Shown here one piece after another: positions 55,596 through 64,000 of a stretch of 64,000 nucleotides of DNA (within the stretch, counting starts at the first letter, position 1; the number at the start of each line of letters is the position of its first letter). Origin of the DNA: Triangularia verruculosa (taxonomy: Eukaryota; Ascomycota; Sordariomycetes; Sordariales; Podosporaceae); assembly GCA_033296885.1 (NCBI GenBank), contig MU864001.1:1-64000 (forward strand), given 5' to 3'. The position numbers and the translations under genes were made by a program. Below the pieces are notes generated by a model. It had not been told where the DNA came from. It saw nothing but the letters and a program-made list of their open reading frames with translations, and did not search any database.

Positions 55596-56208
55596 GGTGG
55601 CATCCAGACCGTAGCGGCCGTAAAGATGCCCTGCTTGGAAAGGAGACGTTTCGACGGCCAGGAATCTGCTGCGGTGTCAGCCATGGGGATGGGCTCGTTA
55701 TTAGGGAATGTCGCCGAGAGCTTGGGTGAGGTGGACACGCAGCGCCAAGCAACAGCTGTTACATACGCAAGTAATCTTACAAGACTAACCAAAAAGAGCT
55801 ATATCTGAGATGCCACTCGAATGTTTCAATCTAGTTGCGTGTATCTACTGGCCTACAGAAACTTGAAATAAACCAAGATACCAAATGTAAAGGGCTACCA
55901 AAATGACAAGAAAAAGGACTAACTCAAGGCCTTATTTCCCCGTGATCATGACGCAAAAGATGGAATGGGTTGAAAGTTACGAAATTGAATTTCAGAGCCG
56001 TCTCTCAAGCAAGCTGAAAGCTTGGTAAGCCCCACCACAGTCAATCCACCGCCCACCCAGCTGGAACTGCCACCGGCTTCATCTTGAGCACATCAGCCGC
56101 AACGATCAGAAACTATCCCCTTTGAATAGCAATATTATTGCACCGAAAATCCCGATCGGCAGAACATATTCCAAAGTCAAAGGCAAACAGGATGTCACGC
56201 CAGACATC
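55596..56208. promoter_or_regulatory. divergent promoter of VPS53 and the ZZ/EF-hand gene
   Basis: 613 bp between start codons. The reading frame of the plus-strand gene is open upstream of its ATG but contains no earlier in-frame ATG. No specific element is recognised. Confidence 0.5.
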
Positions 56209-58977
56209 ATGGACTCATCTGTCGCAGCATCCATGCTGACGAGGCAGCGCATCAGCGTTGCCTTATTTTCGCTGGCGGCTACGGCAACCCTGGGCTTCTA
56301 CTGCTATCGATTCTACAACCCACCATATCCTGAACCTAACAGTCGACTGCACCGAAGCAACGCTGTTCGACACCGAAGGCGCTCGATCACGAATAACCAT
56401 GTAGCTCAAGAGCAGCCGGGGCGGGCACCCTCCGAAGCGTCCTACACCTCCGCCGAATCCCATGCCGACGAGAATGCCGATGTTGACCGCACGGTTCGAC
56501 CTTTGGCCGATGGCGAGACTGTTGCCGACGACGCTCAAGAGCTTGACGATAACTGGTATGATGACGACAACAACCAATACGGCCCACAGGCACGAGCCGG
56601 TCAGAACATCGTCAGCCTGCTCTTCCGTGTTTCTGAAGACAACGCCCGCCGCAGCGCCTATGTCCATCGGGGCTGTCAGTGCAACGGGTGCGGTATTGTT
56701 CCCATTCGGGGTATCCGCTATCGTTGCGCCAACTGTGCCGACTTCGACCTTTGTGAGACATGCGAATCCCAGGGCTTGCACACCAAGACGCACATCTTCT
56801 ACAAGATCAAGGTTCCTGCTCCACGCCTAGGCCCTCGCCAGCTTCAGCCTGTATGGTACCCAGGCGATCCCGAGAACTGTTTGAGGCTCCTCCCGAAAAG
56901 GTTGATGGCCAAGTTATCCAAAGAAACCGGATTCGAACGGCCAGAGCTAGAAGCACTCTGGGAGCAATGGACGTTTATGGCCAACACGGAGTGGAGGGAA
57001 GACCCTGACGAGCTGTGCTTGGCGATGGACCGTCGGACCTTTGAGCGGTATCTTGTTCCATCAGGAGACAGGCAGCCTGTACCGAATTTGCTCCACGATC
57101 GCATGTTTGCCTTCTACGACGACAATAACGACGACCTCATTGGATTCTCCGAGTTTCTCCGCGGAACTTCCTACCGGAAAAGAAAGGATAGGCTTCGCAA
57201 AATATTTGATGGCTACGATGTGGATGGCGACGGTTTTGTGAGCCGCCGGGACTTTCTGCGCTTGTTCCGCGCTTATTACGTGCTTTTCAAGCAGATGCAT
57301 AAGGATATTCTGGAAGGCTTGGATGATCAAGTTATGAGCTCAACCGAGGTCCAACAACTCGGGACCAGCAGAGCGCCGCTGAGCAGCCTGTTTGGACGCG
57401 AAGGTATATTCCAGCCAGCCGAAACCGATCGCCCGTTGGAAGGAAAGGTAGTCAACGAAAGCCTTGGCGAAGTTCACATTTCAGACGGAAACCCCAGGGC
57501 TGTCGCTGGGGACTCCCCGGATGTCTCTGATCGGCAGTCGGTTTTGAATGACTTATTCACCAAGCGAACCCAAACCCAGGAGAGTCTATTTGTGCTGTCC
57601 AATAACGGACCATCGACAAGCAGAGAAACCAGCATTGAATACCTGAATGCTCTCTTGAACCCACCAACCCGGACCAGCGAGCTCCCGACTATTATTGTAG
57701 GTGAGTCGCCGCGAGGTGACCAGTTGATGCTTGTTATGAACGGCTCGCAACTTCGAAATGATAACAACGGCGATCAGGCGACTGGGAGTGGCGAACAAGC
57801 GCCTCATCGAGTAGAGAATGGTGCCTCCCCACCTGGTGAGGAGGCCAGCGACAACTCCAGAGAGGATGAAGGACGGGTCGAGGGGCGTCACTTGGTTCGT
57901 GTTCCCTACATTGCTACCTCAAATAGGCGCTTGCGAGTGGAGGCGCGAAAGAAACTCTTCGACCGTTGGAAGAGGCGGCAATTCTACTTGGATGAAGAGG
58001 AGGGTGCCGTGGCTCCTGATGGCTGGCCTGAGGACGAAGACGTCTTGACGCACATGAATCCATCGTCGGAAAGCTCAAAAGCTCCTCACCAGCCCGTGTT
58101 GTCTCGTTCAAGATCATCCTCCAAAGTACGATTTGCGGACGACGACGATGACTATGACCATGACTACGACACCGATGCCAGGTCCAATGTATCCAACTCT
58201 TCCCGAAGCATTCCCGAACGATGGGGCGGAATGGAGATCCCCGATGCAGAGAGAGATGTTGGCAAGGAGATTTTCTATCAGGTCATCCAACAAGCTTTCA
58301 ATGAAATTCTCGACACCCTTTTCAAACGTAAAGAGGACCTTGCTGTCAAAGCGGCGGAAACCAAGGGGGCGCGCGACAAGTGGAGACACTGTTTTGCATC
58401 CATCAACCTCGATGAAGTTGACAAGAAGAAACACAAGGGTGCCAAGAAACGCAAGCCTGCTGAACTGTCTCTGGAGGAGTTACTTGCTACCTCCGGTTAC
58501 AGCGTTGATCAAAATGAAATAGATGGCACAACCGCGGTGGGCTCAGCCTCTGAGATTGTGCCGGACGAGCTGCCCGTCATGCCTCCGGGGGAGCCTATCG
58601 AATCACCATCATCACCAGAGGTGGTATCTCATCGAGATCCAACCATGCCCCAATTTAGACCGAATGCGGGCTCTGAATCAGAAGCCGCTCGCGACTCGCT
58701 ATCTGACGAGGATTCCAACAGGTCCAACAAAACCGCAGACACAGCAGAGACGTCGACCAAGACTAGCAAGAAGGGTGGATCAGCGTCTCCCCCTTCCTTT
58801 GAACAGCTAGTCGAATGGAAACGACTCGATGTGGCGGAGCAGGAGTCAAAGAAACGCGGTGGGTGGGGAAGGCTCAACTACGAGGAGTTTGAGCATATTT
58901 ACAAAGAGGAGGAAGCCAACGGTAGCCGGCTTGACTACCTGGGGACATGGATCGACTTCTGCATTCCCTATCACTAG
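56209..58977 (+). CDS. membrane-anchored ZZ zinc-finger and EF-hand protein
   Basis: A single exon encodes 922 aa. The ATG at 56209 is the first in frame and puts a membrane helix (ISVALFSLAATATLGFYCYRFY) at residues 15-33, so it is a likely signal-anchor protein. A ZZ-type finger lies at about 155-185 (C-x2-C ... C-x2-C-x5-C-x2-C pattern in CQCNGCG ... CANCADFDLCETC). Two EF-hands follow: a degenerate one at about 303 (DDNNDDLIGFSEF) and a canonical one at about 336 (DVDGDGFVSRRDF). The rest is acidic and low-complexity, with a conserved-looking helix EIFYQVIQQAFNEILDTLFKRKEDLA near 685-710. Calcium sensing at a membrane is a reasonable inference, but no specific role is known to me. Confidence 0.88.
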   Translation: MDSSVAASMLTRQRISVALFSLAATATLGFYCYRFYNPPYPEPNSRLHRSNAVRHRRRSITNNHVAQEQPGRAPSEASYTSAESHADENADVDRTVRPLADGETVADDAQELDDNWYDDDNNQYGPQARAGQNIVSLLFRVSEDNARRSAYVHRGCQCNGCGIVPIRGIRYRCANCADFDLCETCESQGLHTKTHIFYKIKVPAPRLGPRQLQPVWYPGDPENCLRLLPKRLMAKLSKETGFERPELEALWEQWTFMANTEWREDPDELCLAMDRRTFERYLVPSGDRQPVPNLLHDRMFAFYDDNNDDLIGFSEFLRGTSYRKRKDRLRKIFDGYDVDGDGFVSRRDFLRLFRAYYVLFKQMHKDILEGLDDQVMSSTEVQQLGTSRAPLSSLFGREGIFQPAETDRPLEGKVVNESLGEVHISDGNPRAVAGDSPDVSDRQSVLNDLFTKRTQTQESLFVLSNNGPSTSRETSIEYLNALLNPPTRTSELPTIIVGESPRGDQLMLVMNGSQLRNDNNGDQATGSGEQAPHRVENGASPPGEEASDNSREDEGRVEGRHLVRVPYIATSNRRLRVEARKKLFDRWKRRQFYLDEEEGAVAPDGWPEDEDVLTHMNPSSESSKAPHQPVLSRSRSSSKVRFADDDDDYDHDYDTDARSNVSNSSRSIPERWGGMEIPDAERDVGKEIFYQVIQQAFNEILDTLFKRKEDLAVKAAETKGARDKWRHCFASINLDEVDKKKHKGAKKRKPAELSLEELLATSGYSVDQNEIDGTTAVGSASEIVPDELPVMPPGEPIESPSSPEVVSHRDPTMPQFRPNAGSESEAARDSLSDEDSNRSNKTADTAETSTKTSKKGGSASPPSFEQLVEWKRLDVAEQESKKRGGWGRLNYEEFEHIYKEEEANGSRLDYLGTWIDFCIPYH

Positions 58978-59578
58978 AAGCATTATAAGGACTCCATATC
59001 CAATTACCTTGAAGACGGCCATTTTGCAGCAGCGACATGAATGTACCTTAGAAGCGAATCCATATGTACATATCTCCTGGCTGGTGCTGAATTTCACTGG
59101 GACAGACATTTAAACAAAAAAAGCATGGCGGAAGACAAGAAGGCTTCAGTACCCCGGTGTTTCCTTCCGAAAAGGTTCGCCATGTTTGCTCTTCCCTGAA
59201 GACATCATAGTGTACTTGCCTGGGATGTGTCCGGTGGGGTTGTCTCATTCGGCCTTTGCTCATCCAGTTCTCCAGGTCCAAACTGTCGGATCCCCATCTG
59301 TCTTCTTCCATCTCAGGACACCCCGTCACTCACCGCGGCCCTTATACCCGCGTTTCCACATTCCTTATGTCTCTTCTACCTATCCCTTCTCTACATCAAT
59401 ACCTCTCAGATAGGTAGATTTATTTCACTTTCCCGATGCGTACCTTGCCCTAACACATCTGTTTTCTTTTCAAATCGCCATCATATCGCTCCTGCCCCTC
59501 ATTACCTTCCTTCGCCCCGTTCCGGGGACAAGGAGCGCCCAACCTGTCACAAATCTTCCCGTCGGAAATCAACGAGCA
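58978..59578. other. intergenic between tandem plus-strand genes
   Basis: Contains the 3' UTR of the ZZ/EF-hand gene and the promoter and CT-rich leader of the DUF3176 gene. The overlapping frames at 59186-59775 have no support. Confidence 0.5.
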
Positions 59579-61994
59579 ATGGACCCAGACAACATATCCC
59601 CCCGATCCGAACCCAGTCCTCAACGCAACCCCTGGAACCCGGAGAATTATGCCTCCTCCACCACCCCAACCATTGTCCGACCGCCGAATCCGCGACAGCA
59701 ACGCTACCACTCTGTGTCGCGCAGGAGAAACGAGCGACAGGATTCCTCCTCTGGCGCATGGTCCCACAAGGCTGAACCTCCTTCGGCGCCGTCTGAGAGG
59801 GTTAACCTCGATGATGATGGTCATGCGGGAAGGGGGGAAAAGGATGATGACGCGTCGACTGGGACGCAGAGGGTATATGGTCATGCGAGTGGGGAGAGGT
59901 TCACGCCTTCGAGGATGGGTCATCATCGAAACCAGAGGACGCCGAAGCCGCCGGCTGCTATTCACGGGTCGGAGCAGCAACAGAGACATTACCAGGAGGA
60001 GGATGGGTTTGAGAATGTTGAGTTGGGAGGGGGGTTTGGAGATGCGTTTATGATGGTGGAGAGTAACTCGCCTGACGGGAATGGCTACGATGGGAGAGGA
60101 AAGGGGAAGGGGAGGAAATATTACAGCTCGTTTAGCTGGTGGCATGATGAATATATATATGCTGGATTGAGTGTGGTTGCTGTCATTGGGTTGGCGGTGT
60201 TCCTCAGGACGTATGATGGGCAGGTGTTGCCGCAGGAATTTGGGTGGGCGGGCTTGAGCTTTGAGACTGGAGTTGTCGCACTGGTTACCGCGATGAGGTT
60301 GTGCATGGATGCATATGTGGGCTCGGCGATCAGTCAGGGAGCTTGGCTGTGGGTGAGCGAGAGGGCTCAGATGAGAAGACGAAGCCCAGATGGGAAATGC
60401 GGTGCGAAGTTGGAAGATTTCGGGAGGTTTGATGCTGCGAGCAGGGGACTGAGGGGAGCGCTAGGGCTGATCTGGAGGTTGAAGGGGAGGTTGGTAGAAG
60501 CGCTTCGAGTTGATCTAGAATCAGGAAACTAACAGCTGGGCAATAATAGGCATTTGGGATGTGTTGGAGCGGCCATTGCCGTTCTCGGCATTGGGTTCGA
60601 GACCTTCAGTCAGGAAATGGTCAGCTTCGAGCAACAGCCACGACGATTGGAGAACAGCTCGCTGAGTCCGGCGCCAGCGCCGGCGAGATCTGAGGTGTAG
60701 GATACTTATCTTCATCGGGGGTTCGTGGGTGGTATGTTCCCTGTCTGCCCAAGCGTCGTTGCCACCGTGTGCTGATGAGGGATAGATCTCCTTCCATCTC
60801 TGTCTACAAAAGCCGCCGTTTATGCTGGGATCATCTCCACAGAGGTATGTCATCAACCTGCTCGGGTTTACAGGGACGAATTAACAATATTAGGTGCCCA
60901 TGATTCCGGTTTCTTGTGGAACAGCAAATTGTTCGTGGCCCATCATACCAACATTGGCCAGCTGCGGAGACTGTGTCGACGCCGAGATCTTTACTCAGTG
61001 TAACAGAACAGCCAATAAATGCACGTACAAGACTGCGTCGGGGACATCCATCGTCAACTCTATGGATCCGGGGGAACGAAGCATTTTCAGAGTGGCACCA
61101 ACCAACGGAACCGTCCATCAAATCACCTCGACCTCGCGCGCATACTTTTCCGTCTTTGACTTCCTATCCGTGATACAAACTGAAGAAACAGGATTACTCT
61201 TGACCGCGTCAGAGTGCGCTCTGTGGTTCTGTTTGGAAGGTCTCAAGGTCTCAGTCGAAGACGGCAGGCAAAACCAGACCCGGGTTGCCAACCACTCACT
61301 TACCTCTTTAGCCATGACAAATGCCGCCCACGGATCACAACACGTCTTTATCAGCATCCCTTCGAGTCTCAACACCGTCAACACTACAAAGTACGCCGTG
61401 ACACACGAGGCCATGCTAGCACTGCGAAACTTTATGGCTTCCATTACCATGGGCACAGTCACCACGACTCTCAACACGCTCGACTCGTCGTCCGACTGGG
61501 TCGAAGCCATGTGGAACGCCACGACGGGTGATTTAAACCAATGGATCACCACCTTTGCAGCCAGTTTGACCAACGAATTTCGCCTTCATGGGACAATAAC
61601 AGGGGCCAGCACCAAACAGTACGACGGCGCTGCCACGCAAATGACGCCGGTGGTGAAGGTCAAGTGGTTTTGGTTGCTGTATCCAGCGTTTATGATATTC
61701 CTGAGTATCTACTTTCTCTTTCATACCATTGTGGCTTGCTCGAGGGATGGGGTGAGGGCGTGGAAGGGCGAAGTGCTGCCACTGCTGTTTTGCCGGGTGG
61801 ATGAGCGTTTGTATGAGCGCGGGAGGGATGGACTGGAGGTTCCCGGGGGGCTGGAGAAGAGAGTTGCGGGAGAGAATGTGGCAATGTATAGGAGTGTAGA
61901 GGATGGCGGGTGGGGTTTCAGGGGGGTGGAGAATGGCGAGTGGGAGGGGGGGAGCGAGGAGGACGTTGGGGTAGATTATGGGGAGAAGAAATAG
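59579..61994 (+). CDS. DUF3176 multi-pass membrane protein, with in-frame TAG at codon 354
   Basis: Exons 59579-60489, 60550-60731, 60786-60844 and 60894-61994 (introns 60, 54 and 49 bp) keep phase throughout and give 751 codons. Family blocks are EYIYAGLSVVAVIGLAVFLRTYDG (first membrane helix, about 190-214), SAISQGAWLW, the exon-spanning GRHLGCVGAAIAVLGIGFETFSQEM, LSTKAAVYAGIISTE, CGTANCSWP, and a C-terminal helix WFWLLYPAFMIFLSIYFLFHT (about 640-665). This is the fungal DUF3176 family, of unknown function. Codon 354 (60698-60700) is TAG, between RSEV and DTYLHRGFVG. The following intron (GTATGT donor, phase 1) and all later exons require this frame. No GT-AG choice I tried removes the TAG and keeps frame. 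Unedited, the product is 353 aa. Confidence 0.75.
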
Positions 61995-64000
61995 ATTGTG
62001 AGAAGATTGCAAAAAAGAGAGGATGGAAGAGATTAGATTAAAGAGACTGCTCCATTTTGGGTTTGTTTATCTTGGTTTGTGATGCCCCGGATCCTTCTAT
62101 AACTGCGGTTGCGCAGAGGGGACCCTAACAGGCTTGCTGTGGAAACGGAAAGGGGTCAAAAAAGGGGTAAAATATTGCGCACGGACCAACCTAGATCAGC
62201 GATGCCTTGAGAATGTTGATTGCACGTCACTTTTCTGGCTGAATGTACCTGTAGAAGATCCAACATGTATTTTTTCACCTTTTCACGAGAGGCAACTTCA
62301 TTGGACTTTAAAAGCTGGTTGCCGCGATATCTAGGTAGTTGTTTGATGCACCGAAGAGCAGGGCTTTTGCTTTGGTAGCACCGCTTATATTATAGCTCTG
62401 CATGGAAAGAAAGAGCGTATCTTCTCGAAAGTAGCAAGGCAAAAAGGCAACGGTTGAAAATAAAAAGAGGTGATGGTGCAAAGGGGTAAGGGTGAACTGA
62501 GTGAGAATGATAAGAGATAAACCAAACAGGCATTGTGTCATTTCTCTTCGAAGCAGGGAACTGGGAATTCATTCACAGCGTGGCTGAAAATCCCGTGTAG
62601 CGTGGACCAAAAGTATGGGTGGTGGCAACGTGTGTGTGTGTAAGTCTAGAAATCGCCAGGTTGCATTCGGCTGGAAGAAATCATCAAAACTGACGAGACA
62701 GACCAGGAGCAAATGCTTTTCGAAGGGGGCAAACTGGAAAGTACTTTGAAGTCAACGTGACTTGGTCTTGAGGTACTCGGTACTTGCGGAAGTACCCTTT
62801 TTTCTCGTTCTATCTTGTTTGAGACAATTGCAAAGAGGCGTCATGCTTTTTCCATGATATTCAACTCCATACTGTTACCTTGGGGCTGTGGGCCTCTGGT
62901 ATTTTCTCGCAGCAGACAGAATTAGCCAGAGCTCAAGTCTATGACACGGAAACTGAAGGCGCAGTGTGAATATTTGTTGGCCATGGAAGGCTGAAATGCC
63001 GGAACACAGTGTGTGCTACACCGTTGAGGATGTGGCGCTAGTGTTGATGGTGTCTGGTTCTGCGTGTCCCAAACCACGTCGGCGGCTAACCGCGGTGATT
63101 TCGTTGGTTCCTGAGACGCGACATCACGGTAAGTGGCCAGAGTCCCAGCTCTCGACCGGCCGGTGGGTGTGGCAGATCAAGATTTGTGTGCTTGGATGGC
63201 TGTGTAGTGTGGTGTGTTTAGGTAGGTAGACAGGATGGTTGATCATTAGTTGAACACACGGAAGAGCCTCTCCGGGGAGCGAGTTGCATGGAGACAAAAG
63301 TCAGCGTCCCAGATCAACACCCCATTCTTCTTCGGCACCGAAGCCGCCACGGAAAGACATCACTTTTCTCTCACACCCGCTTCTTTGAAATTACGTCTCA
63401 CACGCTCCGCCGTTTAACCGGGAAGAGTGTAAAGACGGCAAGAGCAGGTCAGGATGTGCCTGGCGGTTGCGGTCGAAGGGAGGCAACAGTCTTGGGGAAA
63501 GAGCCTTGTGGTAGAGAAGAGGGAAGGAGCGAAGCAATCCGACCCACCTGCTATTCCATCACCGAAAACAACGCCCAATAGCTAACCAGCAATCAGGTCA
63601 AACACATGACTTCGCCTTCCACCCGAGATATCGGATACCCATCGGATATGTAGATGACGCTGACTGGTGATCAGCCAAGATTCCATTATTGCATATTCGG
63701 AGTCGAGGGAATGTTACCATGCAGCGCGTTTTGGTATAAGTGGGCCTTGCGACTTTGACTCGCAGAGAGATCAAATCATGTTACCTGTGCTGCAAGCGAC
63801 AAAGCTATCTTTCCAGGGTCCCAAGCATAACCTCTGTCTGTCGGCCCCATCGCGCCATTCTGCGGCCTTTCTCTCGGTCGAGACCGCAGACGTCGCATTG
63901 CTGGCAGCACTGGAAGACCATGCACTCAACTCGAGACACACCTGCATCTGCTTCACTAGCTCGAAGTTGGCACTGATCTAGACGCCACCAGCCTCATCGG
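61995..64000. other. no supported gene to the window edge
   Basis: Short frames occur on both strands, none with a domain, signal peptide or splice logic. A short (GT)n run lies near 62628-62640, and TAGGTAG-type words occur near 62330 and 63222. A partial gene could lie across the right edge, but nothing here proves it. Confidence 0.4.

Noticed and set aside
63288..63981. Plus-strand frames near the right edge
   Set aside because: Composition is unlike the real genes here and no splice pattern or domain was found.

Overview
The window looks like nuclear DNA of a filamentous ascomycete, most likely a sordariomycete and probably Sordariales. The evidence is short GT-AG introns (about 48-112 bp) with CTAAC/CTGAC-type branch sites, a cyt-18-type mitochondrial tyrosyl-tRNA synthetase, Zn2Cys6 and DUF3176 proteins typical of Pezizomycotina, and a repeat-rich AT-rich island carrying C-to-T changes of the kind left by repeat-induced point mutation (RIP). 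About 20 protein genes and one tRNA gene can be supported. All exon structures are my own reading of splice sites and reading phase; none has transcript support.

Layout. 1-77 is a poly-C/poly-G tract that looks like a contig end. 2430-4254 (-) encodes a C2H2-finger nuclear-type protein whose frame is interrupted by one in-frame TAG. 6801-6942 (-) is an intron-containing tRNA-Ala(UGC). 7937-8992 (+) is RPP1 of RNase P/MRP. 9606-11146 (-) is a secreted repetitive protein. 12885-13313 (-) is a small Gly/Ser/Tyr/Asn-rich protein with an apparently mutated 5' splice site. 14083-17907 (-) is an AT-hook/BRCT protein. 18839-20461 (+) is MDM12. 20529-21387 (-) is VPS28. 21732-24134 (+) is NOC2. 24356-27180 (-) is a DUF726/TMCO4-type hydrolase with a UBZ-like finger. 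29162-30904 (+) is a membrane RING-H2 protein. 31368-33679 (-) is ADA3/NGG1. 35127-37876 (+) is betaine-lipid synthase BTA1. 39683-41439 (+) is a Zn2Cys6 factor.

42.8-46.8 kb is an accessory island. It holds two diverged inverted copies of an unknown repeat, and a 119-bp inverted repeat that brackets a degenerate kinase-like gene. Beyond it the core genes resume: SDH4 (-) and a cyt-18-like mitochondrial TyrRS (+) as a divergent mitochondrial pair, NPR2 (-), VPS53 (-), a membrane ZZ/EF-hand protein (+), and a DUF3176 multi-pass membrane protein (+) that also carries one in-frame TAG. The last 2 kb has no supported gene.

Functions are mostly housekeeping: tRNA and rRNA maturation (RPP1, NOC2), SAGA transcription (ADA3), ER-mitochondria contact and membrane lipids (MDM12, BTA1), vesicle traffic and TORC1 control (VPS28, VPS53, NPR2), and mitochondrial respiration and translation (SDH4, TyrRS). 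The most unusual signal is the pair of genes (2430-4254 and 59579-61994) in which a single UAG lies inside an otherwise continuous, phase-consistent coding sequence. In both, the A of UAG sits near the centre of a predicted 18-19-nt hairpin loop. This is the pattern expected of stop-codon recoding by fungal A-to-I mRNA editing, although nonsense mutation or sequence error cannot be excluded from this sequence alone.
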